Positions 44,639 through 52,817 of a DNA stretch of 64,000 nucleotides are shown piece by piece; positions within the stretch are counted from its first letter, which is position 1, and the number at the start of each line of letters is the position of its first letter. The notes beneath the pieces were generated by a model. That model was not told the DNA's origin. It did no database searches and saw only the letters and a list, made by a program, of their open reading frames with translations. The DNA is from Pelagibacteraceae bacterium AG-430-F16. Lineage in GTDB: Bacteria > Pseudomonadota > Alphaproteobacteria > Pelagibacterales > Pelagibacteraceae. The DNA is taken from positions 72,001-136,000 of the forward strand of contig QCOG01000002.1 of assembly GCA_003213015.1 (NCBI GenBank), read 5' to 3'. The translations under genes were made by a program, and so were the position numbers.

Positions 44639-45464
44639 TAAGAGAAAAAAAGGCATACCAAAAAAGAAAGTTAAAACTGTAATAAAAAAAAATAAAATAA
44701 TAAAAATAAAAAATAAATTAGGTAGACCAAAGTTAAAACAAACACATAAAAATTCTTTAAAGGGAAAAGCTAAAGCTAATTTACCCAAACCAAAAAATAA
44801 TGAAAGTTTACGCCTTTCTAAAAATCAGGATCAAAAACCTGAAATAATTAAGATTAAAAAACAGGAAACCGAAAAAAAACAATTTAAACCAAAAGATTAT
44901 GTTGTTTATCCAAAACACGGTGTTGGACAAATTTTATCTGTAAGCGCAAAGACAATCGGTGGAATTAACGTGCAGTGTTACGATATTAAATTTGAAAAAG
45001 ATAAAGCTATTGGATTACTACCTATAAACAAACAATCGAATTTAAGACCATTATCGACAATCAACCAAGTCAATAAATCTATATCGATACTAAAAGGAAA
45101 GCCAAAAATTAAAAGATCAATGTGGAGTAGAAGAGCTCAAGAATACGAACAAAAGATAACATCGGGAAAAATCTATGAGTTAGCAGAGGTGGTAAGAGAT
45201 TTAAATAAAGGCGATGATATTATGATTGATCAATCATACAGCGAAAGACAGTTGTTTGAAAAAGCCTATGAAAGAATACTGACAGAATTCCAAATAATAT
45301 TAAATCTATCTCTGGGGGATACCCAAAAAAAGCTTGATAAGGCTTTGAAGAGAAATTTAGAAAAGAATCAGCAAAATCTAGAAAAAAAAGCACCAACTAA
45401 TCAAAAACTAAGTCAAGACACAGAGGAACCAGAAAATTTAGAAAACGTTTCAGAAGAAGGGTAA
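44595..45464 (+). CDS. carD: CarD-family transcriptional regulator with Lys-rich N-terminal extension
   Basis: CarD/RID domain [41 protein letters not shown] and C-terminal helical domain; no in-frame ATG later than 44595 before the domain. Confidence 0.88.
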   Translation: MKKINLKSILKKTFDKRKKGIPKKKVKTVIKKNKIIKIKNKLGRPKLKQTHKNSLKGKAKANLPKPKNNESLRLSKNQDQKPEIIKIKKQETEKKQFKPKDYVVYPKHGVGQILSVSAKTIGGINVQCYDIKFEKDKAIGLLPINKQSNLRPLSTINQVNKSISILKGKPKIKRSMWSRRAQEYEQKITSGKIYELAEVVRDLNKGDDIMIDQSYSERQLFEKAYERILTEFQIILNLSLGDTQKKLDKALKRNLEKNQQNLEKKAPTNQKLSQDTEEPENLENVSEEG

Positions 45465-45466
45465 AA

Positions 45467-45505
45467 AAAAACGCTTCTCACACAAACGTTATGAGAAGCG
45501 TTTTT
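45467..45505. terminator. bidirectional intrinsic terminator between carD and the K/R peptide gene
   Basis: Perfect 14-bp inverted repeat AAAAACGCTTCTCA / TGAGAAGCGTTTTT with an 11-nt loop; T-run on + and A-run (T-run on -) on the other flank. Confidence 0.85.
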
Positions 45506-45517
45506 AAAAAAGAAAAT

Positions 45518-45589
45518 TTATCTTCTTCTTCTTCTTTTTTTTGCTTTTTTCTTAGCTTTTTTCTTAGCTTTTTTTCTTCGTTTAGCCAT
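45518..45589 (-). CDS. 23-aa histone-tail-like Lys/Arg/Ala peptide
   Basis: ATG GCT AAA CGA AGA ... AGA TAA translates to MAKRRKKAKKKAKKKAKKRRRRR; preceded on the minus strand by CAGGGAGCTAAAGATG (Shine-Dalgarno). Absent from the ORF track, apparently because of length. Confidence 0.75.
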   Translation of the reverse strand: MAKRRKKAKKKAKKKAKKRRRRR

Positions 45590-45607
45590 CTTTAGCTCCC
45601 TGTTGTT

Positions 45608-45626
45608 ACGAATCTTTTTGATTCGT
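45608..45626 (-). promoter_or_regulatory. 5'UTR hairpin upstream of the K/R peptide RBS
   Basis: Perfect ACGAATC-AAAAA-GATTCGT stem-loop (7-bp stem, 5-nt loop) just upstream of the GGGAG Shine-Dalgarno. Confidence 0.5.
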
Positions 45627-45659
45627 TATAAGTTAATTCTTAAATATTTTCTTTTGTTA

Positions 45660-45665
45660 TGTCAA
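45660..45665 (-). promoter_or_regulatory. candidate -35 box (TTGACA) for the K/R peptide gene
   Basis: Exact TTGACA on the minus strand upstream of the hairpin; the -10 at 17-18 bp is poor (TAAGAA/AAGAAT). Confidence 0.3.
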
Positions 45666-45786
45666 ACATTTAATTAGTTATAAATCTATTCATCAATTAG
45701 CAAAAAATTAAAATTTTTTTTTTAAATGTTAAAAGTTAAAAAAGAATAGTGTTTATGCGCATTATAATCAAGTTTGTTTGTTAAAT

Positions 45787-47475
45787 TTAATAAAGTTTTT
45801 CCAAATCTTCTTTATATTTTTCTAAAATTTTTTTTCTTTTTAATTTCAAAGTTGGTGTCAACATTCCATTTTCAATTGTAAATTCCTCTTTAATAATTTT
45901 AATTTTTTTAACTTTTTCAACAGTTGACAAATTTTTATTTAAATTTTCGATGTATAAATTAATTTCTGCTCTATTTTCTTCACGATCACTTACAATTAGC
46001 GCAACTAAATAAGTTTTTTTATCTCCGTAAACTAAACTTTGTTTAATTTTTTCATTTAAACATAATAAATTTTCAATTTTAGACGGAGAAATGTTATCAC
46101 CACCTAGATTTACAATAATTTCTTTTTTTCTATCAGTTATTTTCAAATTTCCTTCTTTAGTAAACTCTCCTATATCACCAGTATGTAACCATCCTTCTTT
46201 AACAATTTCATTAGTTTCATCTTTTTTATTCCAATAGCCAAGCATAACGTTTTCTCCTCTAACTAATATTTCACCATCAATTGAAATTTTTACTTCGTTG
46301 GTTTTAAAAGGAGGTCCTACAGTCTCAATTTGAATATTCCCTGGAATGTTGCAGCTTACAACTGGAGAGGCTTCTGTAAGGCCATATCCTTGTAATGTAG
46401 GTAATCCAATAGAGTTCAAAAATTCTCCGATTTTTTGATCAAGAGCACCACCACCTGAAACAAATGCTTGAAGTTCTCCACCAAATTGTTTTTTGATCTT
46501 TTTTCTGACTAAAATTTCACACAAAAAATTAGATATTTTTTCCCCAAAATTAAGGTTTTCCTTTTTAAGATTTTTTAAACCTAATTTTAAAGTATTCTCT
46601 ATCAGGCTCTTCTTGAAACCGCTCAATTTAGAAAAGTTTAAAGAAATTTTATTATATAAATTTTGATAGAATCTAGGGACAGCAGTCATGATTGTGGGTT
46701 TTGCTATTGACATATTGGGAATAAGTTTATCTAAACTTTCAGCATAATAAACCTTTGCTCCGAGAGAAATTTGCACAAATTGGACTGTATGTTCATAAGA
46801 ATGTGAAAGAGGTAACCACGTCAAAAAAACTGGTTTTTTCTTATTAACAATTGAAGATAATATTCCTAGAGCTCCTTCACAGTTAGAAAGAATTCCTCCG
46901 TGACTTAACATCACTCCTTTTGGTTTACCTGTCGTACCAGAGGTATAAATTATACAAGCTAAATCATTTCTTCTAATTTTTTGATTATAGCTTTCATTAA
47001 TTAGATTTGTTTTTTTAAATATTTGAGAAAAATTTTCAATTTTATCAGTTGTTTCATCAATCGAGATTATCTTAATATTGTTATTTAAAAATTTTTTTAT
47101 TTTTTCATACTGTAATTTATTTGAAACTATACAAACCTTTGGTCCACAATCATTAATGATGTATTCATAGTCTGAATTTGAATAAGTAGTAAATAAAGGT
47201 ACTGTAACACCTCCTGAATTCATTATTGCAATATCAGCAATTAACCATTGAGGTCTATTTTCAGATAGTAAAATACATCTGTCACCAGGAGTAATATAAT
47301 CTTGTAGATAAGCTGTTAGAGATCTGATTTTTGATGTTACTTCACTCCAACTTAGGGAATAATTCTTAACTTTTGAACTTAATCCAAATAAAAAATGCAG
47401 ATTTTTTTTATCCTCGATTTCATCATATTTTTTAAAATAAAGTTCTACTAAACTATTTAAGTTTTTTATTTTCAT
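45787..47475 (-). CDS. long-chain acyl-CoA synthetase (AMP-binding family)
   Basis: CIIYTSGTTGKPKGVMLSHGGI, GYGLTEASPVVSCN, GWLHTGDIGEFTKEGNLKITDRKKEIIVNLGGDNISPSKIE. Confidence 0.92.
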   Translation of the reverse strand: MKIKNLNSLVELYFKKYDEIEDKKNLHFLFGLSSKVKNYSLSWSEVTSKIRSLTAYLQDYITPGDRCILLSENRPQWLIADIAIMNSGGVTVPLFTTYSNSDYEYIINDCGPKVCIVSNKLQYEKIKKFLNNNIKIISIDETTDKIENFSQIFKKTNLINESYNQKIRRNDLACIIYTSGTTGKPKGVMLSHGGILSNCEGALGILSSIVNKKKPVFLTWLPLSHSYEHTVQFVQISLGAKVYYAESLDKLIPNMSIAKPTIMTAVPRFYQNLYNKISLNFSKLSGFKKSLIENTLKLGLKNLKKENLNFGEKISNFLCEILVRKKIKKQFGGELQAFVSGGGALDQKIGEFLNSIGLPTLQGYGLTEASPVVSCNIPGNIQIETVGPPFKTNEVKISIDGEILVRGENVMLGYWNKKDETNEIVKEGWLHTGDIGEFTKEGNLKITDRKKEIIVNLGGDNISPSKIENLLCLNEKIKQSLVYGDKKTYLVALIVSDREENRAEINLYIENLNKNLSTVEKVKKIKIIKEEFTIENGMLTPTLKLKRKKILEKYKEDLEKLY

Positions 47476-47479
47476 AAAA

Positions 47480-47566
47480 TGGTGGGCAAAGAGAGAATCG
47501 AACTCTCACAGTATTACTACTATTGGATTTTGAGTCCAACGCGTCTACCAGTTCCGCCATTCGCCC
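47480..47566 (-). tRNA. tRNA-Leu (CAA anticodon)
   Basis: Reverse complement GGGCGAATGGCGGAACTGGTAGACGCGTTGGACTCAAAATCCAATAGTAGTAATACTGTGAGAGTTCGATTCTCTCTTTGCCCACCA; class II, anticodon loop CTCAAAA. Confidence 0.95.
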
Positions 47567-47615
47567 AATTTTAATAATTTCATTTTTATAATTATAGTAT
47601 AAAAATAATTTTAGC

Positions 47616-48224
47616 ATGTTTAAAGAAATATATAGAAAATCAATCGATTTGGCGGGTCATAAAAATTCAAAATTTTTTCTAGGTTTTATATCGTTCATAG
47701 AAAGTTTTATATTTCCAATACCACCTGACGTTTTTATTATACCAATGACAATTGCTAAGAGAACCGAATGGCTTAAAATTGCTTTAATCGCCACTATTGG
47801 GTCTGTTTTGGGAGCATGCCTTGGATATTTTATTGGCTATGTTTTTTTTAATGAGATTGGTATAAAGATATTTGAATTATACGGTGTTGATAATACTAAC
47901 TTTTTAAAAGACAAAGTTTCCTCAGATGGGGGTATAATAGCTTGGATAACTTTGTTAGCTATCGCTGGTTTCACGCCTGTGCCATTTAAATTACTAACTA
48001 TTACAAGTGGATTTGTACACTTTAATTTTTTCTATTTTGCTCTTGTATCATTATTAACAAGAGGTTTTAGATTTTTTTTAATAGCGTTTTTAATTGGAAA
48101 TTTTGGACCCGCTATGAAAAAAATAATTGAAAAAAGACTAGTCACCCTCTCGATAATTATATCTGTTATTTTGGTGATAGTTGCTTACTTTGTATACAAT
48201 TTCTTAGTCGAATTTAAATTATAG
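47616..48224 (+). CDS. YqaA/DedA-like (VTT domain) membrane protein
   Basis: FFLGFISFIESFIFPIPPDVFIIPM, GACLGYFIGY, FTPVPFKLLTITSGFVHFNFFYF, LTRGFRFFLIAFLIGNFGP. Confidence 0.85.
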   Translation: MFKEIYRKSIDLAGHKNSKFFLGFISFIESFIFPIPPDVFIIPMTIAKRTEWLKIALIATIGSVLGACLGYFIGYVFFNEIGIKIFELYGVDNTNFLKDKVSSDGGIIAWITLLAIAGFTPVPFKLLTITSGFVHFNFFYFALVSLLTRGFRFFLIAFLIGNFGPAMKKIIEKRLVTLSIIISVILVIVAYFVYNFLVEFKL

Positions 48225-48701
48225 ATGTCTTTAGAGAGAAAATTTAAAATATTTTATACTTTAATTATTTTATTGTGTCTTAGTTCAATATGTTATGCAT
48301 TTTTTGTTGAATATATTTTAGGTTATAAACCATGTATTTTGTGTAAGTATCAAAGGGTGCCCTATATTTTAGCTTTGATAATTGGACTTATTGGTTTTGT
48401 AAAACCTTTAAACAAAAGAGTAATTTTTTTTATATTTTTAACCTTTTTAATAAGTATGACATTATCTGGATACCATGTTGGTGTTGAGCAAGAAATATAC
48501 CAGTCAATTTTTAATTGCTCAGACAATAATTTGAGTATTTTGGAAAAAAGCAAATTGCTTGAGAATTTGAGTGTGATAAATCCTGACTGTAGAAACGTAA
48601 ATTTTGCTGTATTTGGGGTGTCCCTTGCGACTATAAATTTTATATTATCATTTGTAATTTCCTTAGTTTCTTATTATTTGTATTATAATGCAAAAAACTA
48701 A
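48225..48701 (+). CDS. dsbB: disulfide bond formation protein DsbB
   Basis: YKPCILCKYQRVPYILALIIG (CxxC) and four TM segments; second Cys pair around NCSDN...NPDCRN. Confidence 0.85.
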   Translation: MSLERKFKIFYTLIILLCLSSICYAFFVEYILGYKPCILCKYQRVPYILALIIGLIGFVKPLNKRVIFFIFLTFLISMTLSGYHVGVEQEIYQSIFNCSDNNLSILEKSKLLENLSVINPDCRNVNFAVFGVSLATINFILSFVISLVSYYLYYNAKN

Positions 48702-49221
48702 TAAACAAAAACTAGAAGAATTCATCAGAGTTGATCACGCTGGAGAAAGAGGAGCGATCAAAATTTATGAAGGTCAACTATTAGCATTGAATACAATTAT
48801 TAAAGATGAGACTTTAAAAAAAAAGATTGAAGACATGAAAAAACACGAAGATGAACACTGTTCATTTTTTGAAAAGGAGATTAAAAAAAGAAATATTAGT
48901 CCTACTAAGTTTTTGCCTTTATGGGATTTATTAGGACTAGGTCTTGGGTTTGGAAGTACAATATTAGGAAAAAAGGCTGCCATGCTTTGTACTGCCTCTG
49001 TAGAAGAAGTAATTGATGAACATTACCTAAACCAAATTAATCAAATAAAAGATGATGAAAAGAAATTAAGAGAAAAAATTAAAAAATTCAGACAAGATGA
49101 AATTGATCATAAAGATATTGCATACGAAGAAGGTGCAACAAAAAAAGGTTTATACTCTGTTATGGACAAAGTAATAAAAACTGGATCAAGAATAGCGATC
49201 AATATTTCTGAAAAAATCTAA
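48688..49221 (+). CDS. coq7: demethoxyubiquinone hydroxylase (COQ7 family)
   Basis: IRVDHAGERGAIKIYEGQLLAL, HEDEHCSFF, EEVIDEHYLNQI, DEIDHKDIA di-iron motifs. Confidence 0.93.
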   Translation: MQKTNKQKLEEFIRVDHAGERGAIKIYEGQLLALNTIIKDETLKKKIEDMKKHEDEHCSFFEKEIKKRNISPTKFLPLWDLLGLGLGFGSTILGKKAAMLCTASVEEVIDEHYLNQINQIKDDEKKLREKIKKFRQDEIDHKDIAYEEGATKKGLYSVMDKVIKTGSRIAINISEKI

Positions 49222-49222
49222 T

Positions 49223-49789
49223 TTAAGGCTCTAATTCAACGTCCCAATATAGATAATCCATCCAACTTTTATGTAGGAAATTTGGAGGAAAATTCTTTCC
49301 ATTTCTATGTAGATCTTCAGTTGATGGTTGATAAGGCATTTTGTTCAAAGTCATACCTGATTTTGAAAGTAACCTTCCACCTTTTTTTACATTGCATGAT
49401 GAACAAGCAGTGACTACGTTGTCCCAATTTGTCTTTCCCCCTTTTGATCTAGGTAATAAATGATCAAAAGTTAATTCTTTGTTACTTCCGCAGTATTGAC
49501 AAGAAAATTTGTCTCTTAAAAAGACATTAAACCTTGTAAAATTTGGATTTGACATTGGTTTAATGTAACTTTTCAACGCAATTACACTTGGTAGTTTCAT
49601 GCTAAATGAAGGACTTCTAATAACTCTATCGTAGTAACTCACTATAGATACTCTATTTAAAAAAACCGATTTAATGGAATCTTGCCAGCTCCATAATGAC
49701 AATGGGTAGTAGCTTAATGGTCTATAGTCTGCATTTAAAACAAGTGCTGGACACTTTTCTAAAGACATGATTTCACTATTTATCATCAT
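49223..49789 (-). CDS. HNH endonuclease family protein
   Basis: ALVLNADYRPLSYYPLSLWSWQDSIK, SCQYCGSNKELTFDHLLPRSKGGKTNWDNVVTACSSCN. Confidence 0.9.
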   Translation of the reverse strand: MMINSEIMSLEKCPALVLNADYRPLSYYPLSLWSWQDSIKSVFLNRVSIVSYYDRVIRSPSFSMKLPSVIALKSYIKPMSNPNFTRFNVFLRDKFSCQYCGSNKELTFDHLLPRSKGGKTNWDNVVTACSSCNVKKGGRLLSKSGMTLNKMPYQPSTEDLHRNGKNFPPNFLHKSWMDYLYWDVELEP

Positions 49790-49844
49790 AATTTTATTAA
49801 GTTAACCTAAAAAATATTTTAATTCAATGGGTCAATTGATCAAA

Positions 49845-50504
49845 CTAAGAATTTATATTAAATATTTTTTTTAAAAAAGTAAGGCCCAAACTAGACGCTT
49901 CTATAGGTATGTTGTGACCACACCCCCTTAACATTTTTGTTGTTATATCAATTTTATTCCTCTCAAAAAAATCTTTTGCCTCTAACAAATTAACTGGTGG
50001 CACAATTTCGTCTTGATCTCCATGAATTAATAATGTAGAAGGTTTTGATAAAATTCTATTAACTAGATCATTTTTATTAATTACTTTTCCCGAAAATCCT
50101 ATAATCCCTGCGAATTTTTCTTTCTCAGATAACCCAACGTTAATTGACATCATGCATCCTTGGCTAAAACCCGATAAACAAATGTTTGAGTTGTACAAAT
50201 TAAATTTAGTTTTTATTTCCTCTATGAATTTTTTTAATATTTTTTCACTTTCTAAAGCTTTTTCAGTAATATATTTTTCATCCTCGGTGTTTAAATCAAA
50301 CCACTCATAACCCACAGGGTTAATAGAACATTTTTCAGGTCCATTTGGACAGATAAAAAGAGTGTTTGGTAAAAATCTCTTCCAGTTAATTGTGAGTGAA
50401 GCTATATCATTACCGTCCCCACCATAACCATGTAATAAAATTACCGCATTATTGATCTTTTCGTCCACTGGCTTAATCATTTTAGCATCTAGACAAAATG
50501 TCAT
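49845..50504 (-). CDS. carboxylesterase/phospholipase-type alpha/beta hydrolase
   Basis: AVILLHGYGGDGNDI, CLSGFSQGCMMSINVGL, LIHGDQDEIVPP, GCGHNIP. Confidence 0.88.
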   Translation of the reverse strand: MTFCLDAKMIKPVDEKINNAVILLHGYGGDGNDIASLTINWKRFLPNTLFICPNGPEKCSINPVGYEWFDLNTEDEKYITEKALESEKILKKFIEEIKTKFNLYNSNICLSGFSQGCMMSINVGLSEKEKFAGIIGFSGKVINKNDLVNRILSKPSTLLIHGDQDEIVPPVNLLEAKDFFERNKIDITTKMLRGCGHNIPIEASSLGLTFLKKIFNINS

Positions 50505-50555
50505 TTAATAAAAAATTTTAATTTTTTTTCTTTAAATATGTAATACATATAATTT

Positions 50556-50759
50556 ATGATTTCAGAAATATTTGTCAAAGTAAGTGCAGTAATACTTTTG
50601 GTCTCTGTGGCGGTTGTATTAATATTGGGTATTGGTACCCTATTTAAAGGTGGGGACACTAGCAAAAAATACTCCAATAAACTTATGCAGCTTAGGGTTC
50701 TGTTGCAGTTTGTAGCCATTATAGTCCTAGTTTGTTTAGCGTATTTTTTTAAAGATTAA
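50556..50759 (+). CDS. HIG1-domain-like twin-transmembrane protein
   Basis: Two hydrophobic helices flanking LFKGGDTSKKYSNKLMQLRVLLQ, the alphaproteobacterial HIG1-like pattern. Confidence 0.75.
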   Translation: MISEIFVKVSAVILLVSVAVVLILGIGTLFKGGDTSKKYSNKLMQLRVLLQFVAIIVLVCLAYFFKD

Positions 50760-51286
50760 TCATAATTTAAAAGCCAATTTACGAATTTAGGATCTTCAAA
50801 ATTTATAGAACCTATAACCTTTGCAAATTCATAGCCATCTTTATTGATCAAAATTGATGTTGGAATACCTCTTAAAGAAAATTTCTTGGCTAGTTTTACA
50901 TCAGAGTCATAAAATATTTCAAAAGCATCAATATCTATATCTAAAAAAAACTTTTTGATCGAATTCTTATCTTCTTGACCAATATTAATTGGTAAAATTT
51001 TTAGATTTTTAAATTTTGAATCGTTCTGAAGATTTTGTAGAGATGGCATTTCTTCTTTACACGGCTCACACCACGTGGCCCAAAAATTCAGAATTAATAA
51101 TTTGTTTCCATATTCAGATAATGAAACATTCTGGTCTTTTTCATTTTTAAATGATATTTCGCTAATTTTTTTTTGATCTTCATAAATAACTAAATTTTTT
51201 AAACCATTTAATTCTTTTGAATTAACTGTATTTGAGATAAATAATACCACTAATAAGATAAAGAACTTTAAAGTTAATAATTTCAT
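50756..51286 (-). CDS. TlpA-like thiol:disulfide oxidoreductase
   Basis: NFWATWCEPCKEEMPSLQNL; start set to the internal Met (MKLLTLKFFILLVVLFISNTVNS signal peptide) rather than the track start 51349, which would overlap argH. Confidence 0.88.
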   Translation of the reverse strand: MKLLTLKFFILLVVLFISNTVNSKELNGLKNLVIYEDQKKISEISFKNEKDQNVSLSEYGNKLLILNFWATWCEPCKEEMPSLQNLQNDSKFKNLKILPINIGQEDKNSIKKFFLDIDIDAFEIFYDSDVKLAKKFSLRGIPTSILINKDGYEFAKVIGSINFEDPKFVNWLLNYD

Positions 51287-51309
51287 ATAAAGTAGTATAG
51301 TTACATACC

Positions 51310-52704
51310 ATGAGTCAAAATAAAAACAATAATACAGTTTGGAACACAAGAATTAAAAAAAAGACTTCAAACATTTTTAAAAAAGTTGGATCCTCTATTA
51401 AAGTAGATAAAAGGTTGTATAAAGAAGATATATTAGCATCTATTTCACATGCAGAGATGTTATACAAGCAAAAGATTATTACTATTAAGATTAAAGATAA
51501 AATTTTGTGGGGATTGAAAAGAATTCAAAATGAAATTGAGAAAAAAAACTTTAAATTTGATGAAGGTTTAGAAGATATTCATATGAATATTGAGAATAGA
51601 CTTTTTGAACTTATTGGTAATGATGCTGGTTATTTACATTCAGCAAGGTCTAGAAACGACCAAGTAGTTACAGATTTAAAACTGTGGTTAAAAAAATCTA
51701 CAGTGGAAATTGATAGTTTGTTATTAAAGCTAATAAAATCTTTGATTAAAATTTCAGAGAAAAATATTTTTTCTATCATGCCAGGTTTTACTCATTTAAA
51801 AAATGCACAACCAATTTCTTTAGCACATTATTTTTTATCAAATGTTGAAATGTTCAAAAGAGATAGATTTAGATTTTCTTCTAACATGAAAAGTTTGAAT
51901 CAAAATCCTTTGGGAGCTAGTGCTTTTTCTGGAACATCTTTTAATATTGATAGATGGTATACCACTAAAAAACTAAAATTTGAGGAACCTACAAATAACT
52001 CTTTAGATACAGTATCCGATAGAGATTTTGTTTTAGATTTTTTGTACAGTTCATCTATATGCTCAATGCATATATCAAGAATTGCAGAAGAGTTAATAAT
52101 TTGGAATTCAGATCAATTTAAATTCATTAACTTAAAAGATAATATTGTAACAGGCTCATCGATAATGCCACAAAAAAAGAATCCTGATACTTTGGAATTT
52201 TTAAGGGGAAAAACTGGATCAATATTTGGAAATCTTTTTTCAATGTTAACAATCGTTAAAGGTTTACCCATATCTTATTTCAAAGACTTACAAGATGATA
52301 AAGATCTAGTTTTCAGATCTTTTGATAATTTGAAAAATTGTTTAATAATTTTTGATGAAGTTATAAATGGAATAATTGTCAACAAAAAAGCGATGTTAGA
52401 TGCTGCTAAAATAGGATTTACAACGGCAACCGATTTTGCTGATGCATTAGTTAAAAATATGAATTTTTCTTTTAGGGAGGCATATATGTTAACGGCAAAA
52501 GTTGTGAATTTTGCTGAAAGGAAAAATTTGGCTTTAAATGAAATTGGACACGAAGATTTAAAGAAGATTGTTCCAAAAATAAGTGTCGATGTAATGAAAA
52601 ATTTAGATTTAAGAAACTCAGTAAATTCAAAAAAATCATATGGTGGAACTTCTTTTGAAAACATTAAGAAAATGATAAGAAAACATAAAAAAGAAATAAA
52701 ATGA
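51310..52704 (+). CDS. argH: argininosuccinate lyase
   Basis: DAGYLHSARSRNDQVVTDLKLWL, GFTHLKNAQPISLAHY, GSSIMPQKKNPDTLEFLRGKTG. Confidence 0.96.
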   Translation: MSQNKNNNTVWNTRIKKKTSNIFKKVGSSIKVDKRLYKEDILASISHAEMLYKQKIITIKIKDKILWGLKRIQNEIEKKNFKFDEGLEDIHMNIENRLFELIGNDAGYLHSARSRNDQVVTDLKLWLKKSTVEIDSLLLKLIKSLIKISEKNIFSIMPGFTHLKNAQPISLAHYFLSNVEMFKRDRFRFSSNMKSLNQNPLGASAFSGTSFNIDRWYTTKKLKFEEPTNNSLDTVSDRDFVLDFLYSSSICSMHISRIAEELIIWNSDQFKFINLKDNIVTGSSIMPQKKNPDTLEFLRGKTGSIFGNLFSMLTIVKGLPISYFKDLQDDKDLVFRSFDNLKNCLIIFDEVINGIIVNKKAMLDAAKIGFTTATDFADALVKNMNFSFREAYMLTAKVVNFAERKNLALNEIGHEDLKKIVPKISVDVMKNLDLRNSVNSKKSYGGTSFENIKKMIRKHKKEIK

Positions 52705-52817
52705 AAAAAATTTTTATTATAATTGTTTTAAGTTTTTTATTAATTTCCTGCGGAAAAAAGGCTGATCCTGAATATAAAGGTTCAATTAAAATAAATAGTT
52801 TAATTCAAACATCATAA
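52701..52817 (+). CDS. small lipoprotein (LptM-like)
   Basis: MKKIFIIIVLSFLLISCGKKADPEYKGSIKINSLIQTS: lipobox LISC; located between argH and lysA with ATGA/TAATG couplings on both sides. Too short for the ORF track. Confidence 0.8.
   Translation: MKKIFIIIVLSFLLISCGKKADPEYKGSIKINSLIQTS

Noticed and set aside
44389-44788. Two minus-strand ORFs (90 and 78 aa) antisense to fdxA/carD
   Set aside because: Phe/Leu-rich translations of the antisense of Lys-rich coding sequence; fdxA and CarD frames are clearly the real ones.
52275-52664. 129-aa minus ORF within argH
   Set aside because: Antisense to well-supported argH sequence; Phe/Ser/Lys-rich shadow composition.
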